A stretch of DNA of 64,000 bases from Pestalotiopsis fici W106-1 (taxonomy: Eukaryota > Ascomycota > Sordariomycetes > Amphisphaeriales > Sporocadaceae), in assembly GCF_000516985.1 (NCBI RefSeq), contig NW_006917094.1, positions 2,604,001 to 2,668,000 of the forward strand. The letters are read 5' to 3'. The notes below the pieces were generated by a model. It was not told the origin of the DNA. It saw only the letters and a program-made list of their open reading frames with translations, and made no database searches. Below are positions 21,902-34,843 of the stretch, piece after piece (the first letter of the stretch is position 1; the number at the start of each line of letters is the position of its first letter). The translations under genes and the position numbers were made by a program.

Positions 21902-23480
21902 GCATTGGTTCCATATAGAGAATCTGCTTTTGGAGAGGCCCAATGGGCTCCGGGTACGAATAGTATGACTTGATTGCTTGTGGCGTTGATGACGTTGAAT
22001 ATCCCATGACAATCTGTTGTTGTTTTTATCAAGCGATATGTTGTTATTCGATGAGCATCTGGGGAACAAAAAAAAAATAACCGAATGCTTCGAGAGGAGA
22101 TGAGTAATGAACGTTTAGGGCGAATCCCCCCCTTGGCGTAAGCAAATAGTGAGCTCGTTAGTGGTCTGCTTGGTGGTGCAGAAATTTTTGTTGTGCTCGA
22201 TCTAGATTTTATAATGACAAAACTACCCCTGATTTCTTGCAAAGACGAATTGGATTTCTGGTCTTTCTACTACTTCCGTGCAAATTCTGTTTCGTGAATA
22301 TATTGTTGGGATACAGCAATATAATTGATTTCATCAACATCGGCTACTTCGCTGAAATGGCCACCGGCACACCTGCTAAACGGGCACTCCGATGGTAAAT
22401 CCTCATTACCCAACGTCCATTCAATCTACCGGCCGAAAGGGGACCGGATTACCATCTGGACCGTGAACACTGATGGGGATAACGTTGGGATCAAGTAAAG
22501 CAGGAAACCAACTCGTGATGATGGCAATTTCACTTCCTTTCTAGTAGAAATTCTCCGAAAACAACCTTTACAAGCCCGCCGTCGCAACTCGATTCCCCAC
22601 ATGGGCTCTTCGGTCCGTCTCTAGGCGGTCTCATCCACAAGCCGATATGCCAGGTCGGCTATAACGCAAAGTGACCTTTTTCTGTCCTTTCTCTCCCCCT
22701 TTATTTGTGCTTTGTACATTTTCAACTATGCAAGGCACCATAAGGCCATCTCGACTCTCTTGGGCCAACGGAAAAGGCCATCCTCCGTTCGCCCGGACCT
22801 GACGTTGTCTCTCTAGCTTGTTCCTTTCCTCTTTCCACACAAGAAAGAGTGCCACAGCTAGTGGTCATCCTTAATTCGATCGTTGTGCCCGCAGCAAACG
22901 TGTGCATATGTATTAATGAGTGACATCAAATCAACAATGTCGGGTCTTTGCCAAAGGTGACAAAGCAAAGTCAGGAAACAAGAATCAATTGAAATATTGT
23001 TTGGCTTGTTAGCAGCAATATCGTATCGTATCGTATTACTGTTGCGCCTTCACAACTTCACAAATATTTATCAAGGAAACTCATCGTGACACTCATTTAT
23101 TCATGCACTGCCAACCCCTAACTTTCTCTACTCTCAACTGCCATTTGAAAAAAGGTCTTGAATGGTGTTGACCTGCTTCCACCAGCCAATGTTTACATCG
23201 CTCAAGTAACACTACAGACTCCATTCTAATGAGATTCGAAAAGCGGCGCTACAGTCAAAATACCCTGGGAATCAACCAATGCATGAGCTATGCCAAATCG
23301 CAATAACACCTGTTTGATGCCCACCCTGAGTTCCACCCATTCATCTTTATCCATTCTCGTATCTTCATGCCAGCATGTTGTTCATTAGGTCGGCCTAGGC
23401 CCATGTCCTTGCGACTCGGGCAGCCGACGCCGTCCATACATTTCCTCCGTCGTTAATCGTCCCAAAGCTTTTGGTCAGAA
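21902..23480. other. Intergenic region between convergent genes
   Basis: No supported gene. It is the 3' flank of the acetate transporter and of the IQGAP gene, AT-leaning, with a short TATCG triplication near 23022-23037. Confidence 0.6.
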
Positions 23481-26400
23481 TTATTGCGTTCGATAGAACT
23501 TCTTGTACAGTGTATGCAGCAGCAAGTTGACGTTCAGCTTGAGATTGCCCTCAAACACATTCATGAACTGGTGGGACTCGAACTGGGACTGCAGGATGCT
23601 TTCAATCGGGATCAGTGCGCTGGCACCGGGGATCTGGATGTGCCCACGGCTGCCCTCGAGGTTGAAGACTCCGACCTCATCGCAGCTTATGGTCAGATTG
23701 ATCACACCCCAATCACGCTCGGCTACTCCCTGCCAAGAAACAACGACGCCCCTATCGGCAAGAGAGCGCACGCTGTACTTGTACGAGCCGAACTTGGGGA
23801 CCCGGCCCGAGCGCTCCAATTCGCGCTGGTGGTTGAATTGTTTGGTAAAGGGAAGGAGGAAACGTTTTTTGCTGTTGTCATTAGGTCAGTATTTCAACAT
23901 TTCATGTAACTTGGTTGGATGACTTACCCCTTCTTGTTTTGCAAGGTTGCCATGGCCTGTTCGATGTAGTCGTCATAACTCTTGCGCTGTTGCTCCAGGT
24001 ATTTGGCCTTCTGGTGCAAGTTGCCGAGCGTCATGCGAACTCCATCGAGCTCACGTTGTCTCTGCACTCGGCGCCTGCTCTTGGTGCGAATGTCGAGAGC
24101 AATGGCGTTCAGCACATCTTGGTAATAGTTTTGCTTGGAGATCCGACCCATGTGCTCAAGTCGCATGATGTTCTCCAGAGCATTTCGCTTCATGTCGTAG
24201 TATGACATCCGAGTGACATCTACCATGTTGGCGTCGGAATAGGCTCCCTTGGTATTGTTACCAGCAGCAAAGTCTTCTCGAAGCACGGCCGCCCATTTGT
24301 GCTCATCTTCTTGTGTAGGCGGACGAACCAGGATCTCAAGGAGATTCGCGCCGCTTTGGACACGAATGATGTAGAGAATGCAACGTTTCGTCTCCATGAA
24401 TAGCGCCTTGACTTCAGCCTCCGGATCTTCAACGTCGTGCAGCTTTGGTGTTAAGAAGAGCTGGATTTCGGATGACCCTGCGGCAGTCATCTCATGCTCG
24501 TTGCTTTTGGCACTGCCAAGGTCTTGCATGATCTCGCGCAAGATATCATCACGGCCAGGACAAATGCTTGGGAGCTCATTGGCAATGATGGTGTGGATCG
24601 CGAAGACGTCGCCCATTTTGATGTAAAGCGTAGGCCTATTCTTGGCATACAAGTCATTGTATTCATCAATGTCAAAGGTGCTCTCGGCGTCGGCAACCGA
24701 AATAAGGTCATTGGTGATCTGAGCCAGACGTTCAGATGACTCTGCGACAAAGGCATTCAGTGGCTGGAGGTAGACATTCTCGCCACCAAAAGGCCTTCCA
24801 GAAGCAATTTGGCTCAGGACCTTGGCCACTTCGCCCAGGTTGCGCTTCTGCAGTGGGCCTAGAGTCTTCTCCATGACGCCTACTTGTTCTGGGTTGATGA
24901 GTGCGGGTTGCAGGTAAAACTTCCAGAGCCAGTTGGTGATAAGCTGCAAAACTTGCTGCTGAGGCTCCCTCTTGAACCTTTGACGCAATGCTTCGAAAGT
25001 CTGCAAGCAGACGAACCGCAGGCCGTAGGGCATCTTTGGGAGGAAATCCTCGAGCGCAACGAAGAATTGGTCGCAGATCTCGCGAAGATCCCGCAGGTGG
25101 TCAATGAAGAGCTCACGCGTCTCCGGATCCTTGATGGCCAAGTCTCTAGGCACGTCAAGTGGCCGCCTACTGGGGTAACCAGTGCGGAGCTCTTCATTGT
25201 TGATGGCTGATTTGTATATTTGGACTGGGTCGCTCTCCAAATCCAGTGCCGGGTCCTCGATGATGTTGTCACGGATTAAGGGGCCGAGAAGATCCCGCAG
25301 GTACTTGCGGTCGCGAGCCGACCGAGTATAGGCGCCAAGGAGACGAGCGGAGAAGAAGTTGCCGCGTAGGTAATCCTGGATTGTGCTGCAGCTGTCGACA
25401 TCCTCCCTAATCGATCGAGTGATGAGTTTCAGTAGGTAATACTCTTCTCTTCGTTTCTGGGCATATCCGAACAAGCCCATGATCAAGTGTTCGATTCGCT
25501 TGCACTCCTTTTCAGCCGTGCCCTGCTCACGGACCCGTTTGAACAAACGCGCCAGGTATTGCGGTTGTGTCTGCAGATTGAAGAAAAGCTGTTGATAAGA
25601 CTCGAGCTTCTTTCGGGAACTTTTGTTGAGAGCCTTTAGGTCGAATTGGTTCGCTGAGGCGATGGAAGTATTGGCCAGCAGTGAGCTTGCGTGGCCGCCA
25701 AAGTTGCTTTGGTGTCGAACAACTTCATCGAGGGTGATTTTGTTCTTCACCAGAAGGGCGATCTTGATATCGAGCTGATCAATGTACTGCTCAAGCATCT
25801 CGTTTTGGCGGACCTGCTGGACGACCGTCTTTCGGAGTCGTTCAAATTCGATTTCTTCGTTGAAGTCAAAGTCGCTGTCGTTGAGCAGGTGGACAAAGTT
25901 CTTGACGGCGTTGACAGGGGGATTCTTGCCCGTAGTGAGACTCTTGTATGCCTCGCCCTGGATCTTGGCACGAACAAAGCTTTGAATCTTGATGACCTTC
26001 TGCATGTTCTCGTTGAAGTGTCTCTTCTTTTCCTCAAAATGACCACGGACAATAAAACCCTTGGCGAGCGATTGTAATTCCGTGATTGCATCTTCGTGCT
26101 CGTCAAGTTCCGCGAGGAGATCCCCGACGCGAGCACGGCAGAGCATGGCGCGCGATAGAGCTTGGAGTGAGATGACTTGTTCTTCATGTGACTGAAGCTC
26201 ATCCAAGAGGTCGAAGTGTCGCTTCCTAGACTGCAAACCCCGAATCCTTGCCTGGAGATCCTCAATGTCAGTCGTCAGGCCATCGAGCTCATCAAGGTCA
26301 GCGGCGATCCTTTGTCTTTCCAGCACGCCTCTCGCCATTGACTGTAGATCGATCACGGATGCTTCGTGCGTGCTCAAAGCATCAAGAAGATCAGCTGTAG

Positions 26401-28633
26401 CCGAGCGTACAGCTCCCGCACGGGTATGAGATTGCAGGTATGTAATGTCTGGAACATATTGTGCCAGCTCGGCCTTGGTAGCATTGACTTCGGATCGAAC
26501 AGTGTTACCTCGGCATACAGCTTGCAGAGCTTCCCACTGCTGCGAGAAGCTCAATAGGGCCTCCCGCTGCTGGTTGGTCTGATTCCGTGTCAGCATTGCC
26601 CTAATAGAAGCTTGCAAACTCGTGATGGCCGAAGACTCCTGGTCAAGACTGTAAAGATCTTTCTCTAGCCTGTCTCGCACCAGCATGCCGCGAATCGCTG
26701 ACTGCAGATGCATCACTGGTCCTTGCATGCTGTGCGTCTGCTGCTGCTGTGCGGCGATCTTCTCTCGTGCCAGGAAGCCCTTGCAGAGAGCCTGAATGCT
26801 CCGCACAGGGCCGTCTGCTTGTACTAATTGAGATCGAGTCTCGCGTACCTCGTTACGGACTTGAATAGCCCGCATCATGCTCTGAAGTTTGATGATGCTC
26901 TTCTCTTTGCTCTTCCAGAAGTCCTCTCTGTTAGCCATGCGACTGCGAACCAGAAATCCGCGGGCTGCACTCTGCAGCTGAATTGCGAAACGTCTCATTT
27001 GAAGTCGATAGTCCATAATTTGTCTGGTGAAGTCTCCACGTATCCGCGATTGGAGATCGACGATCCAGTCTTCCGCATCCCAGAGGCTGTTCATGATATT
27101 GGCCAGCCGCATCCGAGTGGAAGCACCACGAATCTGTGCTTGAAGGTCGAGAATCATTGCTTCGTTTTCTCCTAATTCACGGTCTATACGCTCCTCCTCA
27201 GTCTCTTCTGGTTCCGGGGTGGGTTCAACACCAAAGTCGGCGCCCATATTACCGAAGCTTGGCATGTTGACACCAAGCTTATCCAATCCTTTCTGCATTG
27301 CTTCGAGTTCGTGGTGCTCAAACTCGAGCTGACCAACCAGGTTGCCGATTCTGAAATCGACGATACCCTTGCGAAACAGCAGCCAACTAAGGGCATGTAT
27401 ACAGTAGATGACTTTGGGTATGTTCTTCTTCTCGTAGAGATCGGTCAGCTCGAAGCGGAATAATTCTGGCATCTCAACTTCGTCCAAGTACCGGAAAAAG
27501 GTAGCCACATTATCCCAGTGCCTGGCCTGAAGACGCGCGTGGCGGAATATTCGAAATCGTCTATCGGGATTCAAAGCCTCCACGACTTCGGCAATCGTAA
27601 CGCCATCGCGCAATGCTTCCTCGAGCTCAACAATGGGCGGTATTTGTCTGTGAATAATGTCTTCGATCCATTCCTTGGCTTCACCAATGTGACAAAGGTA
27701 CTCGTAAGCTTGGAGGAATTGGCGTTGTTTGTCCATCCAGTTTCGACCGGCAAACCCGTACTTGTCAGCACTGCGCTGACCATTCTGATCACCCGTGCGC
27801 TGCAACCTCCGACGGCCTCGCAGGCCTACGACCTCTTGCGTTGGTGATGTGATGGCAAAATCTTCCGCAGTGCCTAGCTTGGAAAGTGTTCGAAGTTGGC
27901 TTGTCGAGGAACGGCCGAGCTGCTGCAAGTCTGGTCTGCCGATGGGCGAGAGAGCCATAGCATTGCCCCCTGGTGGAGTCGGTCGCACAGAGTCAGAACG
28001 AGTGAGAAGCATTGATGTCGGGCGAGAGGCTGTTGTTCGCGGTCTAGGCGACGGTGACGTCTTCTCGTCCATGAGCGATAGTCTCCCAATGTCAATACTC
28101 TGGCCACGCTCGTGTCGAGTGGGCGTTCCAATATCTGTACTTTGGCCACGCTCATGTCGGCCATGGCTTCCAATATCTATGCTTTGGCCACGCTCATGTC
28201 GACCGTGGCTTCCGGCGTCGATACTCTGGCCGCGCTCGTGCCTAGAATAGCTCGGCGGTGTTTTAACTGGCGATTGGTGTGCAGGAGGACTCGGAGAGGG
28301 GCCGGGAGCCTGTGGGAGTGGCCTCAAAGATTGTCTGATTGAGCTGTACACATCCTTTGCATTTGGCGCAGACTCATCGAAGGTACTTGATCGCCTTGTC
28401 GTTTGCCGAATAGCTGCCTCACTCTTGCCGCGTCTGTGGCCAAGTACAGTTGGCCCAAATGCGCTTGATGTGACTGATGTATTTGCGCTGGTCCGTCCAA
28501 AGTCGTACGAATCAGATGTATACGAATAACCGGATGAAGCTGAGGAGGATGTTGTGGAAGGCTGCCGGGCGATGCTGTTGGGGGCGTAGTCGACAGTGTA
28601 CGACTGCCTTAACGGGTGAGGACGGTGCGCCAT
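23481..28633 (-). CDS. IQGAP-type Ras GTPase-activating-like scaffold (Rng2-like)
   Basis: Two exons, complement(23481..23871, 23928..28633), with a 56-nt intron (GTAAGT, CTGAC, CAG) give 1698 residues from the ATG at 28633. The N-terminal 290 residues are Ser/Pro-rich and disordered, with four tandem 14-residue RHERGQS repeats at about 131-186. A calponin-homology domain follows (about 300-425). Then come 12 or more IQ-like motifs of the form LQSxxRGxLxR (about 500-895), a RasGAP-like domain (about 1070-1310) and the RasGAP C-terminal domain (about 1455-1610, into exon 2). This order defines IQGAPs. In fungi they organise actin, myosin light chains and formin at the cytokinetic ring or septum (Rng2 of fission yeast, Iqg1 of budding yeast). 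IQGAP GAP domains generally bind Cdc42/Rac rather than stimulate Ras hydrolysis. Confidence 0.95.
28076..28243 (-). repeat. Four 42-bp in-frame repeats in the IQGAP N-terminus
   Basis: Four consecutive 14-residue units share RHERGQS(I/T)D(I/A)G, at period 42 bp. The units differ at synonymous sites, so they are not a very recent expansion. Each carries an R-x-x-S basophilic-kinase-like site (RGQS). Confidence 0.9.
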
Positions 28634-30007
28634 GCTGAGCAACGACTGCTAGTAGTCTAGATGGTGCTCGTCCTGGGTATAATTGTATTGAATGTCGTCG
28701 GGAATCGGATGCCACATTACAAACAATAGCCGATTGTATTCCTCCAGATGCTCAGTCGGATGTAGGAGACATGAAGCTCCAGGCTGGACCAGAAAGAGAG
28801 ACGGTGATGACGACCCAAAGCAGGACCAAAGGAAAACAGAGGCGGGCGCGGGCGGGCGCAGACGAAAACAATATTATCGCTCGATAAATGGCGGCCCGTC
28901 GCAAATGTTGTTGACGTATTCAAGGCTGCAGCGATATGGTGCCCAAAGTGGTCCAGTTTGTGCCTGGGGTAGCGCTGGTAGAGTATAATGAGAAATGGGT
29001 CAAATATGTTGTCCTTGCGCGCGTTCGGCGAAATGCGCAAAGGCTGGACCTGGTCGATTTTTAGTCGATCGGAGATCGTGCTCTGCGCACCGAGGCGGTT
29101 TAGCGATGGAAGAGTGTGTAAAACGGAAAAAAAGGCGAGATGACTCCCAGATCAAGTAATCAAAGGAATAGCAATGTCACATTCGCGAAAGACCATTAAG
29201 AGCGGCCTGCTATTAGGATTTGAGCAGAAAAATCAAGGTGGGCAGTCTAATGGCTTGGGCCGCCTTTACGAGGGGCTGGGAAGTCATGTTGTAAGAGGGC
29301 ACGGCACAAGCTGAGAGCTGTTTTGTTTACTTCTGTAGCTGCTGAGCGACCGGCTTCCCCCGGCAGACCCCACCCACCGGCATAAGAAGCAACTTGAGCA
29401 GGGATGTTGAGTGGACAGCCAAATCGACCCATCAAGATGAGACTGTGACTTGTGGCTGGGGTGGGACAAGATCCCGGGCGGGGTTCAGGCCACTGCACCA
29501 GCCACCAGCCACCAGCCAAGCCAGCTGCAGCATCCCACCACAATCGATAAGCGCCTGGCGCCACAGAAGTTGCTCCCTGATGGCATATGCACGTCTCGAA
29601 CGCGCTTACATCAAATGCTCAACGTAGGACCCCACCTGGACAAAATCTTTTGGGCTGCATATGTAAGCTATCGGCCTTATCGGAGCTCTCGATTTTGCAA
29701 CTTTCTTGCTTGCTAGAGAAGTACTTGCTTACTACACCATGGAGTGCTGCAGATACGAAGTCTCTGGTTAACCGTCGTCGCCCCTCCCCACAGTGGGCAA
29801 GGGTCCCATCGGAGGTCCCAGGTGAATAAAAAAAAAATCGGCGAGCTCGAGGCACAGAGGCTTCTTTTTCCTTTCTTCTACTTGGGAAGAAGATCATTGT
29901 CCAAGCCGCCGTCGACTTGAAATCAATTCATTCGACGACAATCTTCGACCTCAATAATCTCTCATCAGTCGGTTTCTATCCTCTGATTTGACTTTGTTTT
30001 AGACACG
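28634..30007. promoter_or_regulatory. Divergent intergenic region, IQGAP and IMPDH promoters
   Basis: No supported gene. CCAGCCA units repeat near 29497-29525 and an A-run lies at 29828-29836. A pyrimidine-rich leader ends in TTTTAG at 29997-30002, just before the IMPDH ATG. That could be the acceptor of a 5'-UTR intron, which transcript data would settle. Confidence 0.4.
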
Positions 30008-31877
30008 ATGCCTTCCACCAACGGTGTCAATGGCTCTGCCAAGGTCCTCGACCACACCACCGCTCTCGACCTCCTCAAGGAGTACGAGAGCCGCGATGGC
30101 CTCAGCATCGCAGACCTGATGGACACCAAGCTGCGGGGAGGTCTGACTTACAACGATTTCCTCCTCCTGCCTGGCTACATTGGTTTCCCCGCCTCCGACG
30201 TTGCCCTTGATTCTCCCGTAACAAAGAGAATCACCCTCAAGACCCCCTTCGTCTCTTCGCCCATGGACACTGTCACTGAGCACGAGATGGCCATCCACAT
30301 GGCCCTCCAGGGTGGTCTGGGTGTCATCCACCACAACTGCTCTCCCGACGAGCAGGCCGAGATGGTCGCCAAGGTCAAGCGATACGAAAATGGCTTCATC
30401 GCTGACCCTGTCGTCATCTCCCGCCAGACCACCGTTGGTGAGGCTAGAGCCCTCAAGGAGACTTGGGGTTTCGGTGGTTTCCCCGTGACAGGTGAGCTCC
30501 CCAAAACTTTTTTATTCTGCAACGACTTTGCAAAATCCATTGCAGCACCACTCCTCACATCCGGCATCATATGATTACAAACCATAATTTTTAACTTTCG
30601 TTCCACCGTATCGACGAACTAGTCATGGGGAGACAATTATTTTCTAAATGACGATAGCCATCATTCATCCTTTTCAATCAATCAAAGAAACTGCGATGAA
30701 TTAATGCTGACAATATGTTGCATCAGAGTCCGGCAAGCTCGGTTCCAAGCTTTTGGGTATCGTCACTAACCGTGACATCCAATTCGAGGATGACGAGAGC
30801 AAGTCGGTTGAGGCCGTCATGGTCACCGACCTCGTCACCGCTCCCCACGGCGTCGACCTGCTCGAGGCCAACAGCATCCTGGCCAAGTCCAAGAAGGGCA
30901 AGCTGCCCATCGTTGACAAGGACTTCAACCTCGTCTCCATGATCTCGCGCTCCGACCTTCGCAAGAACCACAACTACCCATTGGCATCCAAGTTGCCCGA
31001 CTCGAAGCAGCTCATTGTTGCCGCTGCCATCGGTACCCGTCCCGAGGACAAGATCCGTCTTCAGAAGCTCGTTGATGCTGGTCTGGACATTGTCATCCTT
31101 GACAGCAGCCAGGGTAACAGCATGTACCAGATTGAAATGATCAAGTGGGTCAAGAAGGAGTTCCCCGACCTCGACGTCATTGGCGGAAACGTCGTGACTC
31201 GCGAGCAGGCCGCCAGCCTCATTGCTGCTGGTGTCGACGGTCTCCGTATTGGTATGGGTAGCGGAAGCGCCTGTATCACCCAGGAGGTCATGGCTGTCGG
31301 CCGTCCCCAGGCTGCCGCTGTCTACTCCGTCTCTTCCTTTGCTGCCCGCTTTGGCGTCCCCTGCATTGCCGATGGTGGTATCCAGAACGTTGGTCACATT
31401 GTCAAGGGTCTCTCTCTTGGCGCTACCACCATTATGATGGGTGGTCTTCTGGCTGGTACCACTGAGTCGCCTGGTAGCCTCACCTCGTTTGTCACTCGTG
31501 ATGGCAAGCTCGTCCAGACCAAGGCCTACCGTGGCATGGGCAGCATTGACGCCATGCAGGACAAGAAGGCTGGTGCTGGTAGCAAGAACTCTCAGGCCAG
31601 CAACGCTGGTACCGCCCGATACTTCTCCGAGGGCGATAGCGTGCTTGTTGCTCAGGGTGTTTCCGGTACTGTGGCCCACCGTGGCTCCGTCGGCAAGTTC
31701 GTTCCTTACCTGGCTGCTGGTGTGAAACACTCTATGCAGGATGCCGGTATCAAGAGCTTGCAGGAGCTCCACGAGAAGGTGGCCGACGGTTCTATGCGCT
31801 TCGAGATCCGAACCGCCAGTGCTCAGCTTGAGGGTAACGTCAACATGGAGAGCTACGAGAAGAAGCTCTACGCATAA
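30008..31877 (+). CDS. Inosine-5'-monophosphate dehydrogenase
   Basis: Two exons, 30008..30491 and 30727..31877, split by a 235-nt intron (GTGAGC donor, CTGAC branch, CAG acceptor) give 544 residues. The enzyme oxidises IMP to XMP with NAD+, the committed step of GMP synthesis, in the cytosol. The (beta/alpha)8 barrel begins with the conserved [11 protein letters not shown]. The CBS regulatory pair spans about residues 120-235. The catalytic Cys is Cys344 in [10 protein letters not shown], and the mobile flap carries [10 protein letters not shown]. The C-terminus SYEKKLYA matches filamentous-fungal IMPDH. This is the target of mycophenolic acid in the family. Codon use is strongly C-ending, as in highly expressed fungal genes. 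It stands alone among housekeeping genes, with no mycophenolate-type cluster genes visible beside it. Confidence 0.97.
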
Positions 31878-32318
31878 ATCCAGCTAAATGCTTGATGGAG
31901 ATGATCACAATGCAGACGACTGCAAATGAATCATCTAGAAAAAATGATACCAGAAGTGGCCTTGCGTTCGCTTCAAAGGACTTGTGACATAAGTCCGCAA
32001 AACAAAAAGGCGTTTCGGTGTTGATTTTGGTCTTGGGTTGACAGCGGAATCTATGTAGCATGTATCGCAACGGTACCACCAAAAAAGAAATTTTTGAAAG
32101 TGTAAAAGCAATTTACTTGAAACATTGAGTTGTGACATAATAATGGGCGTGACAATTTTATAAAGCTAAATACTCAAAATATTAGAGCTTCGCCGCCTTC
32201 CAAATCCATGTAGTATTTATTCTTCAAGTTGACAACTCATTTGATCAACGTTTTCTTAGCTGCATTCAAGGGGTTGAGCTTTGAGAACGATGGAGCCGGC
32301 TCGTTGTTCCTTGCGACC
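31878..32318. other. Intergenic region between convergent genes
   Basis: The 3' flanks of IMPDH and the M28 peptidase, AT-rich, with no gene. Confidence 0.7.
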
Positions 32319-34843
32319 TTATTTGATGGTCTTAGTCGCCTTCTTGATGCAAGCATTGATAATATCCACCCACTTCATGGCATTGGCAATATCCTTGTTG
32401 TCGATACTTTCCACCAAGCCTGGGAAGACGGCTGTCGTGAAAAAAATTAGCAAAAATTGAACCACACAAGAAAGAAAGAAACTACACAAGAGGGGGAGAT
32501 TTGAAGGGCGAGAACTTACCACCGGCATAACCAGTCCAAATGCCAGGCGCAAAGACCACGTGCTTGAACCAGGGTCGCCCATCGAGACCGCCCTCGTAGA
32601 GGAATGCGCGCTCAATCTTCTTGTACTTTGTGTTAGTAGCGCGGACCTGGTGCAGCAGCTTGAGCTTGGTGATCCACTTCCACCAAGGGATATCGTCGTC
32701 GACCTTGGCGGCGAGCTCGGCGGCGTGGGCGTCGAGAGCGACGGCAGCCTGGCGCAGCTCGCCAATCGAGTCCTGGAGCTTCTTGAGCGTGAAGAGCTTA
32801 AAGGCCTCGACGTCGCTTTGGGCCGTCAGGTCCGTGTTGGTAGTGCGAGAGCGGAACGCGGCGATCTCGGCCTCGGTGCTGGGTTCCGTCGAGCCCGCGG
32901 CGGGGCTCAGCTTCTGCTCGACTTTTTCAACGTAGCCCTTGAGAGCGTCGGCGTAGTCTGTGGCGTTGAAGGGGACCAATGGCGTCTCCGACACCTTGGC
33001 CACGGCGAGTGCGAGGACCTGAGCCATGGTCTTGTGGTAGACAAAGCCCGGGTCGCCAAACTTGCTCATCCAGTGGTAGCTGTCGTAGTTGCTGTGGTAT
33101 TGGTAGACGGGGGAGTCAGCCGACTGGCCACCGAAGCCCATGTCGAGCGAAGGGATACCGGCAAAGTCCTGGAAAGCAGTAAAGTCGCTGCCCGAGCCCA
33201 TGGTTGAGATGTGCCCGTCCCAGGTGTCGCGAACCGTCTGGCCGAAGACCGTCTGGTTGGGAGAGGGCACCATGTCCGTGACTTCATAGATCAGCTTGTT
33301 GAGGACTGGAGAGGCCGAAGCCGAAAACACAGGCGAGCGGACACCGACGTCAACGTTGATGTAGGCCACGTTGGCACCCGACAGCCAAGGCAAGTATTCT
33401 TCAACCCATTCCGTGCTACCAACCAGACCGTACTCCTCACCATCCCAGCTGGCAAACACAATGGTGCGCAGAGGCTTCCAGCCGACTTCCAGGGCCTTTC
33501 CAAAGCTGCGAATGGCCTCGTTGATTACGGCAGATCCACTGTTCGGGTCACCCGCGCCGCCAGCAATCCATGCATCTCGGTGGTTTCCGACCACGACGAC
33601 TTCGTCCGGGATGGTACCGTTAATGATACCAATAACATCCCACAGTGGTGTAATCGTGTACTCTTGCTCGTTGTAGAGGTTGAGGACAACACCCTCGGGT
33701 GAAGGGCCGATGTTGTAGTCAACACCCTTGTATTCAAGTCCCTGGTTGGCAGTCCAGTACTTGTTAAAGTCGGACGACTTGGGTCCGTGGCCATTCAATG
33801 CCTGAAGGATAGGAATTGCCTCTGCATATGAGACGGGCAGGGAAGGAATACTCGGGATCTTGCCCTCCACAGGTTCTCTCGGCACACCGGGCTTTGACGG
33901 ATATCCGGGTGTGGTAGGGTCACCGGGAGCAACGCTCAAGAATTGCACTGATCCACGCTGCACACTGCTAGGGTGGCGTGCAGGACCGTCGGGGTAGGCC
34001 TTGTAGCCATTCTCCTCGGTGATCTCGCCATCATCACCAGGGTCGGTGAAGATGACTGTACCAATCATGCCGAGCTCCTCGGCCCTCTTGACTTTCAGGC
34101 CACGGAAGATACCTCCATATCGCACGAGGGCAATCTTGCCCTCGAGAGTAATGTTTGCCTTGACGAGATCATCAAAATCTTGGTAAGTGCCGTAATTGAC
34201 GTAGACAAATTGGCCCGTCACGTTGCCACTAGCAGAGTATCCGTGGAAAGTAGGGACACTGTTCTCGAGGCCGCTCGTTTCGTCTTCCTCGAGAATGGCT
34301 TCCTCCAGGGTGGCCTCAAAGGCAACCTTCCAGGCCGCAGAGCCCTCGGACTCCGGCTTCTCCAGCAATGCCAAACGGTGGTCTACAGGGTAGTTGATAT
34401 ATGTGTCGTAAGCCACGATATCTGACTGGACACCCCACTCATTCCATCGGTCTCGAGTCCATTCAGCCTGAGGATCTTAGTATGGTTTTCACGTGGCCAT
34501 CGACGGTCATGGCAGCACATACCTGTGACAAGTTCTTGCCTGCCAAGTGAGGTCCGGATGTATAATACTTGCTCCACTCGCCAGCCTTTTCGCCGCTGGG
34601 TGTTTCTAGGAGGATGGTCTTCAGCTCATCAAATGAGACGTGGCGGCCATGTTCGTGGTGAGGGTGGTGCTGTTGGGGATCAAAGGAAAAGGTCCACAAA
34701 AAGACGAGCAGCAAAGCTACTAGAGATGAGCCCAAGGCGACGCTGCAAAAGCGCCTCACGGTCTGGTGCGGGTAGCGCCGTGGCACCTCCCCAACCTTGA
34801 CCGTGGTGATCAGTGGCGTCCGCTCACTCGGCATCTTCCCCAT
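32319..34843 (-). CDS. Glutamate carboxypeptidase II-like M28 membrane peptidase
   Basis: Three exons, complement(32319..32431, 32520..34467, 34523..34843), join in phase to 793 residues. The introns are 55 and 88 nt. It is a type II membrane protein: a cytosolic N-terminus of about 30 residues, then a helix at about 32-54. A luminal/extracellular part follows with a protease-associated domain (about 190-330), the M28 zinc-peptidase core and a C-terminal dimerisation-like domain. The two-zinc ligands expected from the family are present: His403 (GNHRDAW), Asp414 (AGDPNSG), Glu451-Glu452 (DGEEYG), Asp480 and His565 (YQYHSN). An active metallopeptidase is therefore predicted. Fungal relatives include Vps70 and Tre1/Tre2-type vacuolar or endosomal proteins. 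The ATG at 34843 is followed by another Met at 34834. The substrate is unknown. Confidence 0.93.

Noticed and set aside
30723..31772. 349-codon minus-strand frame opposite IMP dehydrogenase
   Set aside because: It arises from the C-ending codon bias of IMPDH; no recognisable protein.
30008..31877. Drug-resistance IMPDH copy of a mycophenolate-type cluster
   Set aside because: The active-site sequence looks like ordinary filamentous-fungal IMPDH and no biosynthetic genes are adjacent.
32560..33207. 215-codon plus-strand frame opposite the M28 peptidase
   Set aside because: Antisense shadow of a conserved coding exon.
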